A DNA stretch of 64,000 bases from Microbulbifer sp. MI-G (GCF_030440425.1 NZ_CP098023.1:1601501-1665500), one strand, 5' to 3'. Shown: positions 24,910-36,001, counted from the stretch's first letter. The notes: a model not told the origin generated them from the sequence alone. Made by a program: numbers and translations.

Positions 24910-27648
24910 ATGATTAAAAATGAAATATTTCAAAGAGCGCCGCTGGTACTGGCTATTGCCGCGGTCTCTTCGTTTGTCTCTAATGCCTATGCACAGGAAG
25001 AACAGCATAACATTCCTACCGCTTCAGAACCGCACATTAGTATTCCGGCAATCGAGGAAGTACTCATTCAAGGGCGTCTGCAAGATTCTGCACAGACACT
25101 ACTCAATGAGAGGCTTGAAGAAGAAGTTCTGACCGATATGTTGGGTTCGGAAATGATTAGCCGTGTCGGCGACTCTACCGTGGCTGCGGCTCTAAGAAGA
25201 ATTCCGGGATTGTCATTAGTAAATAACAAGTTTGTGTATGTTCGGGGCTTAGGAGAGAGATATTCTAGTACCACTCTTAATGGTGCAGCGGTTCCGTCAC
25301 CAGATTTGACGCGAAACGTTATTCCTTTAGATATTTTCCCAACTTCAGTGGTTGACTCTCTCGTTGTGCAAAAAAGTTATTCAGCGGATAAGCCTGCGAG
25401 TTTTGGTGGAGGTAACGTGGATATCCGTACTAAGGATATTCCAGATCAACTTACATATTCACTGGAAGTTGGCATTGGCTTTAATAGTGAAACTGATGGA
25501 GAAGCTCTGAGTTATTCTGGTGGGGGTGACGATGTGTTCGGTACCGATGATGGCTCTCGGGCTATGCCTAAAGAACTCAGTGCAGCGCTTGATCGCTTCT
25601 TGGGACGTTTAGATGTCAACAGTATTCGCAATACTCTGATTGCGGAGGGAAATGTATATTCATCTCCACGAGAGGCTCGTGCAGCGGCAGAGAGTTTGAA
25701 TCGAAATCTAGCGCTAGAGTTGAATCGGGATATCGCGATTGAAGAGGACTCCACTAACCCTGACTCAGACATTAGGGCGAGCGTAGGCAATCGCTTTAAT
25801 ATTGATGACAAGTGGGAGCTGGGATTCCTAGCCAGTGGCTCTTATAAGAGCAGGTGGCGAGAGGGGGAAACCACCCAGCGTATCTACGGTGATCCGAAAG
25901 AACAGTACGGTATTAAGATGGAATCTACATCAACAGTTGATATCACAGGCAGCTTGAATGTCGGCGTGAGTTACTCTGCTGAGCACACTATTGGACTGAC
26001 TAGTTTATTTCTGCGAAATACTGATGATACGACATATATAAAAGATTTCTTCAATGAGAACTCTTCCAAGTCGGATGGCGCTGGGTTTAGAGATTACTCA
26101 ATACGATATGAAGAACGGGAGCTTTTTGTTAATCAACTAAAAGGCACCCACTCAATTGGTGGGGAAACCAAGTCCTCGTTTGGCAATATGTTGAACTGGG
26201 TGCCTGAGGAGTTGGTGTTAGACTGGTATTTCTCTGACTCGACAGCAACTACAGATATTCCTAACGAAGTGGTTGTTCAGGCTTTTACCGATAATGACCC
26301 AGCTACCGGGGAGGTTCTCGATTCTTCTATACGCATGAATAACGGTAGTGCGAGCTTTCGTTTTACTGAACTTGAAGATGAGGTCCGCAGCTATGGCTGG
26401 ACTGCAACTCTACCCATCGAGTTCAGTGCTTCTGTGCTCGAGTTAAGTGGCGGTTATGCCTACAGAGAAAAAGGTCGAATGTATAAAGAGACTCGCTTTG
26501 GTTTGGGTATTTTAGAAGTTTCTGATGATGCAATACTAAAAGGTCCTCTTGATGCGGTTTTCAGTGATGAAAACATACTCAATCCCGAAAATAACTACAG
26601 CCTTGTGCGTGCGGGTATTGACAATAGGAGCTATATCGCCGCTACGACTACCGACGCAGTCTTCGGTAAAGTTGATTGGACCTATAATGAAGTCTGGCGC
26701 GTATCTGCAGGTGCACGCTGGGAGGATTATAATCAGGTCGCGCTGGACTGGAACCCCTATGGTTACACTATACAAGAACCTCAGGTCACTACTGACCCTG
26801 AAGAGCTGGTCAACTCTGTATTTAGAGAAGATAAAATTTACCCGGCTCTCTCTCTTACGTATATGAGTGATTTTTGGGCTGAGACTTTCCAGCTGCGTCT
26901 CGCGGCATCGCAAACAGCGGTTCGTCCAGATCTGCGCGAGATCACCGATGCCGTATACCTTGATCCTATTACCGGTGAACGCGTTAGTGGCAATTCTAGT
27001 GTTCGCCCATCCGAAATAACCAGTTTTGATATCCGTGCCGAATGGTTCTTCGGTAACGGAGACAGCCTGACAGTTTCTACTTTCTACAAAGAAATCACTG
27101 ATCCAATTGAGTTTTTTGAGAAGGCAACGAGTGATACAGATATTGGGCGTGAGATCATAAACGCCAAGTCTGGCGAACTTATAGGTGTTGAGCTTGAGGG
27201 CTTGAAGACCATGAGTTTTCTTGGGGAGACCATGGATGGTTTCTTCCTGCAAGGTAACGTTACGGTACAAGATGCTGAGCTGGTTGCAGGTGTTGAAGCG
27301 GATTCACCTACCAATGATGTTCGATCTATGGCTGGAGCATCAGATTATGTGGTTAATATACTGGTAGGATTTGATTCTCCAGATGGTAATCATTCTGCAA
27401 CTATGGGTTATAATGTGTTTGGTGAGCGCTTATACCTTGCGGGTCGACTGGGTTCTCCCGATGCTTTTGAGCAGCCTTTTCACTCCTTAGACATGACTTA
27501 TTTCTGGTATCCCATTGAGGAAGTGACAGTTAAGCTAAAAATGCAAAACTTGCTTGACCAGTCGGTAGAGATTGAGCGGGATGGGGTGACCGTATTTGAG
27601 CGAGCGCCTGGGAAAAATTTTGCACTCAGTGTAGAGTACAAGTTCTAA
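24910..27648 (+). CDS. TonB-dependent outer-membrane receptor
   Basis: A 912-residue receptor. After a signal peptide ending SNAYAQ near residue 29, a TonB-box-like EEVLIQG lies near 50. The plug domain contains VAAALRRIPGLSLVNNKFVY (residues about 90-110), VRGLGERYSSTTLNGAAVPS and NVIPLDIFPTSVVDSL. The remainder alternates polar and hydrophobic beta-strand-like residues and ends in a terminal strand with aromatic Phe (ALSVEYKF), as outer-membrane barrels do. It imports an unknown substrate using TonB energy. Co-oriented with and probably co-transcribed with the upstream lipoprotein gene. Confidence 0.92.
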   Translation: MIKNEIFQRAPLVLAIAAVSSFVSNAYAQEEQHNIPTASEPHISIPAIEEVLIQGRLQDSAQTLLNERLEEEVLTDMLGSEMISRVGDSTVAAALRRIPGLSLVNNKFVYVRGLGERYSSTTLNGAAVPSPDLTRNVIPLDIFPTSVVDSLVVQKSYSADKPASFGGGNVDIRTKDIPDQLTYSLEVGIGFNSETDGEALSYSGGGDDVFGTDDGSRAMPKELSAALDRFLGRLDVNSIRNTLIAEGNVYSSPREARAAAESLNRNLALELNRDIAIEEDSTNPDSDIRASVGNRFNIDDKWELGFLASGSYKSRWREGETTQRIYGDPKEQYGIKMESTSTVDITGSLNVGVSYSAEHTIGLTSLFLRNTDDTTYIKDFFNENSSKSDGAGFRDYSIRYEERELFVNQLKGTHSIGGETKSSFGNMLNWVPEELVLDWYFSDSTATTDIPNEVVVQAFTDNDPATGEVLDSSIRMNNGSASFRFTELEDEVRSYGWTATLPIEFSASVLELSGGYAYREKGRMYKETRFGLGILEVSDDAILKGPLDAVFSDENILNPENNYSLVRAGIDNRSYIAATTTDAVFGKVDWTYNEVWRVSAGARWEDYNQVALDWNPYGYTIQEPQVTTDPEELVNSVFREDKIYPALSLTYMSDFWAETFQLRLAASQTAVRPDLREITDAVYLDPITGERVSGNSSVRPSEITSFDIRAEWFFGNGDSLTVSTFYKEITDPIEFFEKATSDTDIGREIINAKSGELIGVELEGLKTMSFLGETMDGFFLQGNVTVQDAELVAGVEADSPTNDVRSMAGASDYVVNILVGFDSPDGNHSATMGYNVFGERLYLAGRLGSPDAFEQPFHSLDMTYFWYPIEEVTVKLKMQNLLDQSVEIERDGVTVFERAPGKNFALSVEYKF

Positions 27649-27832
27649 TGTGTATCTGACTTTATCATTAACAAACTTTGCCAAACTGGGACAGGACTTA
27701 TCTTTAGCAGCATTTTTATACATTGCCAAAGATCAGCTTTGCTAAGTAATTAATTGCCAATAAAGTTTAAATTTGATCGCCCCACAGAAGGTTGTCGAGC
27801 TGTTTATACTTTTGTGAGTGCTGATCTCAACT

Positions 27833-27865
27833 AAAAATGGCGCAGTATTTATGTGCGCCATTTTT
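27833..27865. terminator. Bidirectional terminator, receptor gene and ETF-QO
   Basis: AAAAATGGCGCA (27833-27844) and TGCGCCATTTTT (27854-27865) form a 12 bp stem with a nine-base loop and A/T runs on both sides. It lies between the convergent receptor and ETF-QO genes and can serve both. Confidence 0.85.
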
Positions 27866-27881
27866 CTATGAACAACACAGG

Positions 27882-29519
27882 TTACATATTCGGATAATTG
27901 GGCCCGCCGCCGCCTTCCGGCGCTACCCACACAATATTCTGGGTGGGGTCTTTGATGTCGCAGGTTTTGCAGTGCACACAGTTCTGCGCGTTGATCTGGA
28001 AACGTTTCCCGCCGGCATCTTCAACCACTTCATACACACCGGCAGGGCAGTAGCGTTGCGCCGGCTCGTCGTAGATCGGCAGATTGTGATTTAGCGGAAC
28101 CTCGGCATCTTTCAAAATCAGGTGGCAGGGCTGGTTTTCTTCGTGGTTGGTGTTTGAGATAAACACGGAAGACAACTTGTCGAAGCTGAGAATGCCATCG
28201 GGTTTTGGGTAATTGATCTTTTTACAGTCCGCTGCCGGTTTCAACTGGGCGTGATCGGCATTGGCGTCGTGTAGTGTCCAGGGCAGTTTACCTCTGAAAA
28301 GGTTAATATCCACAAATGCGTATGCAGAGCCGAGGATATTGCCCCACTTGTGCTGGGCCGGGCCGAAGTTGCGCTGCAGGTGCAGCTCCTTCCAGGCCCA
28401 GCTATTACGGTATTTGGTACTGTAATTGGTCAGCTCTGCATTGTTACGCCCAGCGGCAATGGCTTCCGCCACACTTTCAGCGGCGATCATGCCGGATTTC
28501 ATTGCCGTGTGATTACCTTTGATTTTGGCGAAGTTCAGGGTGCCGGCGTTGTCGCCGATCAGCAGGCCGCCGGGGAAGGTCATTTTGGGCAGGGACTGCA
28601 GGCCACCTTTGACAATGGCGCGTGCGCCGTAGGCCATGCGCTGTCCACCATCCAGATATTGCCTGATCACCGGGTGGTGTTTGTAGCGCTGGAACTCCCC
28701 ATATGGGTCGACGTGCGGATTGCTGTAGGCCAAGTCGGTAATCAGGCCGACCACAACCTGGTTGTCCTCCAAATGATAGAGGAAGCCGCCGCCGTGAGTG
28801 CCGCTCTGGTTCAAGGGCCAGCCAGCACTGTGCAGTACCAGACCCGGCTGATGCCTGTCTGTGGGCACTTTCCAGATTTCCTTGATGCCGATGCCGTAGT
28901 GTTGTGGATCGGTGTCAGCATCCAGCTTAAAGTGCTCAATCAATTGCTTGCCCAGGTGGCCGCGGCAACCCTCGGCGAAGAGGGTGTACTTGGCGTGCAG
29001 TTCCATACCCGGCATATAGGCCTCTTTGTGCTCGCCATTGATGCCAATGCCCATATCACCGGTGGCAATCCCTTTTACGGCACCCTCCGCATTGTAGAGA
29101 ATTTCAGCAGCGGCAAAGCCGGGAAAAATTTCTACCCCCAGGTTTTCCGCTTGCTCGGCCAGCCAGCGGCACAGGTTGCCCAGGCTGATAATGTAGTTGC
29201 CCTCGTTGTGCATGGTGCTGGGTACAAACAGGTTGGGGACCTTGATGGAGGTTTCGTCACTGCGCAACACGTAAATATCGTCGCCTGTGACCTCGGTATT
29301 GAGAGGGGCCCCGCGCGCTTTCCAGTCGGGAAAAAGTTCATTTAACGCGGTTGGCTCAAAGACTGCCCCTGAGAGAATATGGGCGCCCACCTCGGAGCCC
29401 TTTTCCACTACACAGACAGAGATTTTCTCGTTGAGCTGGCGGATACGGCAGGCCGAGGCCAGTCCGGCGGGACCGGCACCCACGATCACTACATCGTATT
29501 CCATTGACTCCCGTTCCAC
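27882..29519 (-). CDS. etfD: Electron-transfer flavoprotein-ubiquinone oxidoreductase
   Basis: A 545-residue membrane-associated enzyme passing electrons from reduced ETF to ubiquinone. The N-terminal FAD-binding motif is VVIVGAGPAGLASACRIRQL near residue 10; further family segments are GAHILSGAVFEP, GGLLIGDNAGTLNFAKIKG near 330, and a C-terminal [4Fe-4S] region with CPAGVYE and CVHCKTCDIKDPTQNI. The start may be the GTG at 29519 (AGGAGA five bases upstream) or an ATG five codons later. It is transcribed divergently from etfB/etfA, its electron donor, so the system is complete here. Also known as ETF-QO or ETFDH. Confidence 0.96.
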   Translation of the reverse strand: MERESMEYDVVIVGAGPAGLASACRIRQLNEKISVCVVEKGSEVGAHILSGAVFEPTALNELFPDWKARGAPLNTEVTGDDIYVLRSDETSIKVPNLFVPSTMHNEGNYIISLGNLCRWLAEQAENLGVEIFPGFAAAEILYNAEGAVKGIATGDMGIGINGEHKEAYMPGMELHAKYTLFAEGCRGHLGKQLIEHFKLDADTDPQHYGIGIKEIWKVPTDRHQPGLVLHSAGWPLNQSGTHGGGFLYHLEDNQVVVGLITDLAYSNPHVDPYGEFQRYKHHPVIRQYLDGGQRMAYGARAIVKGGLQSLPKMTFPGGLLIGDNAGTLNFAKIKGNHTAMKSGMIAAESVAEAIAAGRNNAELTNYSTKYRNSWAWKELHLQRNFGPAQHKWGNILGSAYAFVDINLFRGKLPWTLHDANADHAQLKPAADCKKINYPKPDGILSFDKLSSVFISNTNHEENQPCHLILKDAEVPLNHNLPIYDEPAQRYCPAGVYEVVEDAGGKRFQINAQNCVHCKTCDIKDPTQNIVWVAPEGGGGPNYPNM

Positions 29520-29773
29520 GGCACTCTCCTCGGCGGTTGTAGTCCACTTTTACGGCCACTTGGCCATGCTATTGATGGCGGATTATATAGGCGTTTAATC
29601 ATCCCTACCAATTGCATGACTACTCATTTGCTATGGCAAATACGCCGTATTTCAAGGGGTTGGGGAGAGGGAGCAAGAGTTTTTATCCTGTGAAATAGAT
29701 TTTATGAATGGCAGGCGCGACTTCTATTTGGCTATTGATTTTACGCTATAGAACCGCCACCATACACGCCGTT

Positions 29774-29787
29774 CAAACACTTGTTTG
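29774..29787. promoter_or_regulatory. PsrA-type operator upstream of etfB
   Basis: CAAAC-ACTT-GTTTG is a perfect inverted repeat matching the published gammaproteobacterial PsrA consensus (G/CAAAC, two to four bases, GTTTG/C). It lies 77 bases upstream of the etfB start, in the gap shared with the divergent ETF-QO gene. PsrA is a fatty-acid-responsive TetR regulator known to control beta-oxidation and ETF genes, so derepression by long-chain fatty acids is likely. Confidence 0.6.
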
Positions 29788-29863
29788 ACCGGAACGCCAT
29801 ATCCGTTCGCGATGTGAATCTTCAGTCGCGGCTGTTAAAACGCATATTTGAGACGGGATTTCC

Positions 29864-30613
29864 ATGAAAGTTCTTGTAGCTGTGAAACGCGTTGTCGACT
29901 ACAACGTCAAGGTTCGCCCCAAGGCGGATGGCTCTGACGTTGATATTGCCAATGTCAAAATGTCTATCAACCCCTTCTGCGAAATTGCAGTGGAAGAGGC
30001 GGTGCGCCTGAAGGAAAAAGGTGTTGTCAGCGAGATAGTTGCCGTTTCCATGGGTCCCAAGTCGTGCCAGGAACAAATTCGTACCGCGCTGGCACTGGGG
30101 GCCGACCGCGGTATCCTGGTGGAAACTGATGCCGAGCTGCAACCCCTGGCGGTGGCCAAATGCCTGAAAGCCATTGTTGAAAAGGAACAGCCGCAGTTGG
30201 TGATTCTGGGTAAACAGTCTATTGATGGAGACAACAACCAGACTGGTCAGATGCTGGGGGCACTGACCGGTATGGGGCAGGGCACTTTCGCTTCGGAGGT
30301 CGTTGTAGAGGAGGATATCGTCCGGGTTACCCGTGAGATTGATGGCGGCCTGCAAACTGTCGAGTTAACACTGCCGGCCATTGTAACTACGGATCTGCGC
30401 CTGAATGAACCGCGCTACGCATCCCTGCCCAATATCATGAAGGCGAAGAAAAAGCCTCTCGATATCACCACACCGGACGCGCTGGGTGTGGATATTGCTC
30501 CGCGCACCAAAACTCTGAAGGTTGAGCCGCCGGCGGAACGTCAGGCCGGGGTGAAAGTGGCCGATGTGGCCGAGCTGGTAGAGAAACTTAAGAACGAGGC
30601 GAAGGTAATCTGA
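29864..30613 (+). CDS. etfB: Electron-transfer flavoprotein beta subunit
   Basis: A 249-residue subunit, the usual length. [20 protein letters not shown] at the N-terminus, [17 protein letters not shown] near 45, the ETF-beta signature region with [20 protein letters not shown] near 118 that holds AMP, and [20 protein letters not shown] near 170. With EtfA it forms the soluble FAD/AMP heterodimer that takes electrons from acyl-CoA dehydrogenases. Its TGA overlaps the etfA ATG (TGATG), so the subunits are translated together. Confidence 0.97.
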   Translation: MKVLVAVKRVVDYNVKVRPKADGSDVDIANVKMSINPFCEIAVEEAVRLKEKGVVSEIVAVSMGPKSCQEQIRTALALGADRGILVETDAELQPLAVAKCLKAIVEKEQPQLVILGKQSIDGDNNQTGQMLGALTGMGQGTFASEVVVEEDIVRVTREIDGGLQTVELTLPAIVTTDLRLNEPRYASLPNIMKAKKKPLDITTPDALGVDIAPRTKTLKVEPPAERQAGVKVADVAELVEKLKNEAKVI

Positions 30614-31542
30614 TGAGCATCCTGGTTATTGCAGAACACGATAATGCCGAGTTGAAGGGGGCAACATGCAATACCGTTGCCGCGGCCAAGGCCATCGGTG
30701 GGGATATTGCGGTATTGGTTGCCGGTGCTGGTTGTGCCGCCGTTGCAGACGCGGCAGCGAAAGTAGACGGCGTTTCCAAGGTGTTGTTGGCAGATAATGC
30801 CGCTTACGAGCATCAGTTGGCTGAAAATACTGCCAGGCTCGTTGCCGACCTGGGCAGAGACTTTAGTCACATCCTGGCTTCTGCCACCACTACGGGCAAA
30901 AATATGCTGCCACGCGCCGCTGCACTACTGGATGTGCAGCCGATTTCCGACATTATTGCCGTTGAGAGCGCAGATACCTTCAAGCGCCCGATTTACGCCG
31001 GCAATGTTGTTGCAACTGTACAGAGCAGCGATACCATCAAAGTGCTGTCGGTCCGTGCCACTGCCTTCGACGCCGTGGCCACTGAGGGGGGTAGCGCCCC
31101 CATTGAGTCCATTGACAGGGCTGATGACGCGGGTGTTTCCTCTTTTATTGGCGAAGAACTCGCCAAGTCCGACCGTCCGGAACTTACTGCGGCCCGTGTG
31201 GTCATCTCTGGTGGGCGTGGAATGCAAAATGGTGACAATTTCGAGATGCTGTACAAGCTGGCCGACAAGCTCGGTGGGGCGGTCGGTGCTTCCCGCGCTG
31301 CAGTAGATGCCGGTTTTGTGCCCAACGATATGCAGGTGGGTCAAACCGGTAAGATCGTCGCTCCTGATCTCTATATTGCCGTCGGTATTTCCGGCGCCAT
31401 CCAGCATTTGGCGGGTATGAAGGACTCCAAGGTGATTGTAGCCATCAACAAGGATGAGGAAGCACCTATATTCTCTGTTGCGGACTACGGCCTGGTGGCG
31501 GATTTGTTTGAAGCGGTTCCCGAGCTTGAAGCAAAACTGTAA
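30613..31542 (+). CDS. etfA: Electron-transfer flavoprotein alpha subunit
   Basis: A 309-residue FAD-binding subunit. N-terminal domain [18 protein letters not shown], the middle [15 protein letters not shown], and the C-terminal FAD-binding domain with [18 protein letters not shown] near 197, [14 protein letters not shown] near 224, [20 protein letters not shown] near 243 and [17 protein letters not shown] near 278. It delivers electrons to the ETF-ubiquinone oxidoreductase encoded just upstream on the other strand. Confidence 0.97.
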   Translation: MSILVIAEHDNAELKGATCNTVAAAKAIGGDIAVLVAGAGCAAVADAAAKVDGVSKVLLADNAAYEHQLAENTARLVADLGRDFSHILASATTTGKNMLPRAAALLDVQPISDIIAVESADTFKRPIYAGNVVATVQSSDTIKVLSVRATAFDAVATEGGSAPIESIDRADDAGVSSFIGEELAKSDRPELTAARVVISGGRGMQNGDNFEMLYKLADKLGGAVGASRAAVDAGFVPNDMQVGQTGKIVAPDLYIAVGISGAIQHLAGMKDSKVIVAINKDEEAPIFSVADYGLVADLFEAVPELEAKL

Positions 31543-31569
31543 TCCTTAACGACCATACTGACCAATCAT

Positions 31570-31604
31570 GGAAAAGGCGGCGATAAGCCGCCTTTTCCGT
31601 TTTT
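31570..31604 (+). terminator. Intrinsic terminator after etfA
   Basis: GGAAAAGGCGGC and GCCGCCTTTTCC form a 12 bp stem around a five-base loop, followed by GTTTTT, 28 bases past the etfA stop. Confidence 0.9.
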
Positions 31605-31754
31605 AGGTGGAACTAGCGTGCTATCAGGGTGGGAGGAGTGGGGTGTTTTCCGTGTTTAATCGGGCGAGAGCGTTGCCTTTACCGGGCTGAAGCAAGAAAA
31701 TAGACGCCAAAAACCAATTACTTCAGAAAGTTGGATTTGAAAGTGGGTATATCC

Positions 31755-32444
31755 ATGTTCCCGTTACCGCGAGCGGTTGGCTCAATTGGCACCAGGTTTC
31801 GCCAGGGTGGGCCGCGCAAGGCATTGTCCAGAAGTACCATGGCAGCCTCCGCTGTGGGCCTGTTGTGGCTGTCCGGCAATCTGTTTGCCTATGGCGCCCT
31901 GTTCATGCCTGCCAAACCGCAAGTGTCCCTGTTGGCGGAACGCACACCCCGCGACGCGAACGTATCCCAGCCGGCCTCTATTCCGAATACCCCTTTCTTT
32001 GGTCTCGCGGAAACCAAGAAAAAAGAGGTTGTCCCTGAAGTTGACCTCGCCAACCTGCCTGCCACCCAGCTGAATATTGTGCTTTCCGGTGTGCTGGACA
32101 GTAGCAATAAGGGCAATGCCAGCGCCCTGGTGGCCGAGAAGGGCAAACCGGCAAAGCGCCTGTATGTGGGGGATGCCCTGCCGGGCGGGGCGGAGCTGTA
32201 TTCTGTTGAGGTGGATCACGTGGTTCTTCGTCGCAATGGCAGGATGGAGAAATTGACCTATCCGGAAGTGGATGGGCGTCCGGATGTTCCCATAAGAAAT
32301 TATTCCAATCTAGCACGCAGGGCCAGCCAAAATAGTGCCAGGAGCACTGTAAGAAGAGCGGAAAACCAACAGAGCATTCGGGAGCGAATGGAAAAATTGC
32401 GCGAACTGGCCCGCGAGCGCCGCGCGCAGCTTCAGCCTCAATGA
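31755..32444 (+). CDS. gspC: Type II secretion system protein GspC
   Basis: A 229-residue inner-membrane protein: short cytoplasmic N-terminus, one membrane segment (about 29-51), a Pro-rich linker, then the homology region with LNIVLSGVLDSSNKGNASALV near 108 and YVGDALPGGAELYSVEVDHV near 140, which contacts the secretin N0 domain. The C-terminal 45 residues are charged and helical (ERMEKLRELARERRA) instead of a PDZ domain, a known short form. The frame is open to a TTG at 31731; I chose the ATG at 31755. First gene of the gsp cluster. Confidence 0.9.
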   Translation: MFPLPRAVGSIGTRFRQGGPRKALSRSTMAASAVGLLWLSGNLFAYGALFMPAKPQVSLLAERTPRDANVSQPASIPNTPFFGLAETKKKEVVPEVDLANLPATQLNIVLSGVLDSSNKGNASALVAEKGKPAKRLYVGDALPGGAELYSVEVDHVVLRRNGRMEKLTYPEVDGRPDVPIRNYSNLARRASQNSARSTVRRAENQQSIRERMEKLRELARERRAQLQPQ

Positions 32445-32498
32445 GCCTGCCAAACTGATCGATTTGGTTTTTTTACATTTACTAGAGCCCCATAAATA

Positions 32499-34508
32499 AT
32501 GATTAAAATGTTGTATCGACGGCTGATTGTGGTCGGATTGAGTTTTTTGGTATCTACTGCAGTGCTGGCTCAGGGCCCCGAAAGGGTGACGCTCTCTCTC
32601 GACAACGCAGATATTCGCGATTTAATTAACTGGGCGGCGGACTTCACTGGGAAAAATATTATTGTTCACCCTAATGTCAAGGGAAAGGTGACGGTGGTTG
32701 CCGGTGATCCCATGACCCACGATGAGGCCTTCGATGTGTTTATGTCGGTGCTTCAGGTGAATGGTTTCAGCCTGGTAGAGCAAGGCGGTACCTGGAAAGT
32801 GGTGCCCGATGCGCTTGCCAAGCAGCAAGCGATTCCTGTGGCCGACGAAAATACCTTAGCCCCCGCCGAATCCCTGGTTGTACGCACTGTGCGGGTTGAA
32901 AATATTTCCGCGGCCCAGTTAATCGCCATGCTGCGGCCGCTTATCCCACAGACCGGTCATTTGGCCGCCTATGCCGATACCAATACCCTGATCATTGCCG
33001 ACCGTGCGGCGAACATTGATCAGATCGTACGTCTGGTGCGGCAGTTGGACCGCGCCGGCGCCATCGACATTGAAGTGGTACCACTGTTGTTTGCCTCTGC
33101 CAAAGAGGTGAAACAGGTGCTCAATGAGCTGCTGCAGTCCGGTGGCGGCAAGCAGGCAGGTAGAGAAGTACAGCCGCTGCGTATCGCCGTGGATGAGCGT
33201 TCCAACAGCATTCTCCTGACCGGCGACCCGGTAACCCGCCAGCAGATCAAGACCGTTATCGGCCGTTTGGACCAGCCACTGGACGGCGATGGCAATACCG
33301 CTGTGGTCTATGTGCAGTACGCCAATGCTGCGGACCTGAAACCGATTCTCGAGGGCATGAGCGGCAGTATCCAGAATGCGGAAAAGGATCAGCAGGCTGC
33401 CGATGTAGAGGTGAGCATTCAGGTGAACGAATCCCTCAATTCCCTGGTACTGACCGCGCCGCCAGCGCTGCTGGAAACCATGAAGGGGGTGATTGCGAAG
33501 CTTGATGTGCGCCGTGCCCAGGTATTGATTGAGGCATTGATTGTCGAAGTGACCGAGGGCACTACCAATGAACTGGGTATAAGCTGGATTGCCGGTGCTG
33601 ACGACAATGTGGTTGCGGGGTGGAACAATACTGCAGGTGTAGATGCTGAGGGCAACCCGAACCCCTTCTCGCTGCCTATTAGCAGTCTTACCGGGCTAAA
33701 TGCTTTGCACCTGGGATATTTGAGCGGCACGGATATCCGCTTGGCCATTAACGCACTGGCCACGGAAGCCAATGCGAATATCCTGTCTACCCCGACGATT
33801 ATGGCCCTGGACAATGAGGAGGCGGAAATCCTTGTTGGGGAAAATGTGCCTTTTATTACCGGGGAGCAACTGCTCTCCGGCAGCAATGATGACCCCTTCA
33901 CCACCATTCAGCGCCAAGACGTGGGGACCAGCCTGAAGGTCACCCCGAGAGTGAATAACAACAATTCTGTGACACTGGAAATTGAACAGAAGGTGGAAGA
34001 TGTGCTACCTGCTGAAGCTGAAGAAGAAACTGGGGCTTCGGATATTATTACCAGCAAGCGCGAAATCCGCACCAAAGTGTTGATTGATGACGGTGCAATC
34101 CTGGTGCTGGGCGGGCTGATGCGAGACAAAGTGACTGATAGCATCCAGAAGGTGCCTTTACTGGGGGATATACCCGGTATCGGTCGCCTTTTCCGTAACA
34201 ATACAAAAAGAGTCGACAAAACCAACCTGATGGTGTTCCTGCGCCCCAAGATCCTCAGTACCCAGGTGGCCGGTTATGAGGAAACCCGCAAATACTATAT
34301 GGATATGCAGCAGAAGCAGATTTTCCTCAAAGACAGGACCAGCCTGTTGTGGGACTGGCACCGGGGCGATGCACTGCCCGACCTGATGCCGCCAACGGGT
34401 ACCTACAACGAAAGCCCCGCGCCCGTGGATGGTTCCATTGATGGTGGGGCTGTGGAATTACTGGACGAGGTGCCGGTTGAGGTGCTGGAGATCGAGGAGG
34501 GGAAATGA
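32499..34508 (+). CDS. gspD: Type II secretion system secretin GspD
   Basis: A 669-residue outer-membrane secretin. Signal peptide to about residue 24, N0 domain ([20 protein letters not shown] near 30), N1-N3 repeats (about 120-330; [36 protein letters not shown]), and the C-terminal secretin domain with [13 protein letters not shown] near 345, [10 protein letters not shown] near 447, [12 protein letters not shown] and [15 protein letters not shown] near 553. It forms the 15-fold channel through which folded proteins leave the periplasm. It overlaps gspE by four bases. Confidence 0.97.
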   Translation: MIKMLYRRLIVVGLSFLVSTAVLAQGPERVTLSLDNADIRDLINWAADFTGKNIIVHPNVKGKVTVVAGDPMTHDEAFDVFMSVLQVNGFSLVEQGGTWKVVPDALAKQQAIPVADENTLAPAESLVVRTVRVENISAAQLIAMLRPLIPQTGHLAAYADTNTLIIADRAANIDQIVRLVRQLDRAGAIDIEVVPLLFASAKEVKQVLNELLQSGGGKQAGREVQPLRIAVDERSNSILLTGDPVTRQQIKTVIGRLDQPLDGDGNTAVVYVQYANAADLKPILEGMSGSIQNAEKDQQAADVEVSIQVNESLNSLVLTAPPALLETMKGVIAKLDVRRAQVLIEALIVEVTEGTTNELGISWIAGADDNVVAGWNNTAGVDAEGNPNPFSLPISSLTGLNALHLGYLSGTDIRLAINALATEANANILSTPTIMALDNEEAEILVGENVPFITGEQLLSGSNDDPFTTIQRQDVGTSLKVTPRVNNNNSVTLEIEQKVEDVLPAEAEEETGASDIITSKREIRTKVLIDDGAILVLGGLMRDKVTDSIQKVPLLGDIPGIGRLFRNNTKRVDKTNLMVFLRPKILSTQVAGYEETRKYYMDMQQKQIFLKDRTSLLWDWHRGDALPDLMPPTGTYNESPAPVDGSIDGGAVELLDEVPVEVLEIEEGK

Positions 34509-36001
34509 CGGTTGAAACAGCGCTGGAGGTTCCATCCGTACGCCGCCTGCCCTACGCTTTCGCCAAGCGCCACCGGGTGCTGCTGGTGGAGCAGGAGGGG
34601 CAGCCCCTGTGCCAGTATGTGGCGCCGGCGAACCCTGCGGCAGTTGCCGAGGTTCAGCGCGTTTTTGGCGGCCCTGTCAATCTGCAGGCAGTTGCGGAAG
34701 AGGCGTTTCAGGTGGCACTGCAGCGCCTCTACGAGAACCGTGAGGGGGGTAATCTCTCCGAGGTCGAGGGTCTCGGTGAGGACCTGGATTTAGCCGCAGT
34801 GGCCGATGCCCTGCCGGAGACCGAAGACCTGCTGGAGCAGGAAGACGATGCGCCCATCGTCAAACTGATCAACGCGATTTTTGCCGAGTCGCTGAAACAG
34901 GGTGCCTCCGATATCCATATCGAGACTTTTGAAAAGCGCCTGGTGGTACGTTTCAGGGTCGATGGCGTACTGCGCGAGGTCCTCCAGCCCCGGCGCGCAC
35001 TGGCACCGCTGCTGGCCTCCCGTATCAAGGTGATGGCCAAACTGGATATCGCCGAGAAGCGCATCCCCCAAGACGGGCGAATCTCCCTGTTGATGGCGGG
35101 GCGCGAAGTGGATGTGCGGGTCTCCACCATGCCCTCCTCCGCGGGGGAGCGGGTAGTGATGCGTCTGCTCGACAAGCAAGCAGGCAAGATGGACTTGGCC
35201 AAGCTGGGCATGGCGGCAGAGGACCTGCGCGTCTTGACCGATCTGCTCGCCCATCCCCACGGAATTATTCTGGTGACCGGGCCCACAGGCTCCGGCAAAA
35301 CCACCACCCTGTACGCGGGCCTCGGCAGTATCAACAGCCGCGAGAAAAATATTCTTACCGTAGAGGACCCGGTGGAATACAACCTGGAAGGGATAGGCCA
35401 GACCCAGGTCAACACCAAGGCGGATATGACGTTTGCCCGCGGCCTGCGCGCCATCCTGCGACAGGACCCGGATGTGGTGATGGTCGGTGAGATTCGCGAT
35501 TTGGAAACCATGCAGATCGCCATCCAGGCCAGCCTGACCGGCCACCTGGTCCTCTCCACCTTGCATACCAATACCGCCCTGGGGGCGGTGACCCGCCTGG
35601 TGGATATGGGCATCGAGCCTTTCCTGCTGTCCTCGAGCCTGATTGGTGTGCTCGCCCAGCGCCTCGTGCGGGTGCTTTGCCCGCAGTGCAGGCAGCCCCA
35701 TAGGGCCGATGAGAGCGAGCAGAAGGTGCTCGGTGTCGATGCGCAAGCGGAAACGATCATTTATCGCCCGAACGGCTGTGAAGCCTGCAGCCACAGTGGG
35801 TATGTGGGGCGGATCGGTATTTATGAGCTGGTGCCCCTCAATGAGACCATGCGCCAGCTGATCCATGACCGCGCTTCGGAAAGCAAGCTGGTAGTGGAGG
35901 CGCGCAAGCTGGGGCCGAGTATTCGCGATGATGGTATCGCCAAGGTTCTGGCGGGCAGGACTTCCCTAGAGGAAGTGCTGCGAGTCACCCAGGAGTCCTG
36001 A
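34505..36001 (+). CDS. gspE: Type II secretion system ATPase GspE
   Basis: A 498-residue cytoplasmic AAA-type ATPase powering pseudopilus assembly. N-terminal GspL-binding domain (1-100), [20 protein letters not shown] near 135, Walker [13 protein letters not shown] near 260, the aspartate and histidine boxes ([20 protein letters not shown] near 282, [10 protein letters not shown] near 348), and a tetra-cysteine zinc module (CPQC near 392, CEAC near 424). ATG overlaps the gspD stop. The neighbouring gspF starts two bases after its stop. Confidence 0.97.
   Translation: MTVETALEVPSVRRLPYAFAKRHRVLLVEQEGQPLCQYVAPANPAAVAEVQRVFGGPVNLQAVAEEAFQVALQRLYENREGGNLSEVEGLGEDLDLAAVADALPETEDLLEQEDDAPIVKLINAIFAESLKQGASDIHIETFEKRLVVRFRVDGVLREVLQPRRALAPLLASRIKVMAKLDIAEKRIPQDGRISLLMAGREVDVRVSTMPSSAGERVVMRLLDKQAGKMDLAKLGMAAEDLRVLTDLLAHPHGIILVTGPTGSGKTTTLYAGLGSINSREKNILTVEDPVEYNLEGIGQTQVNTKADMTFARGLRAILRQDPDVVMVGEIRDLETMQIAIQASLTGHLVLSTLHTNTALGAVTRLVDMGIEPFLLSSSLIGVLAQRLVRVLCPQCRQPHRADESEQKVLGVDAQAETIIYRPNGCEACSHSGYVGRIGIYELVPLNETMRQLIHDRASESKLVVEARKLGPSIRDDGIAKVLAGRTSLEEVLRVTQES

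Noticed and set aside
28350..29345. 331-codon plus-strand frame over ETF-QO
   Set aside because: Antisense shadow; the minus strand encodes a full-length ETF-QO with intact FAD and iron-sulfur motifs.
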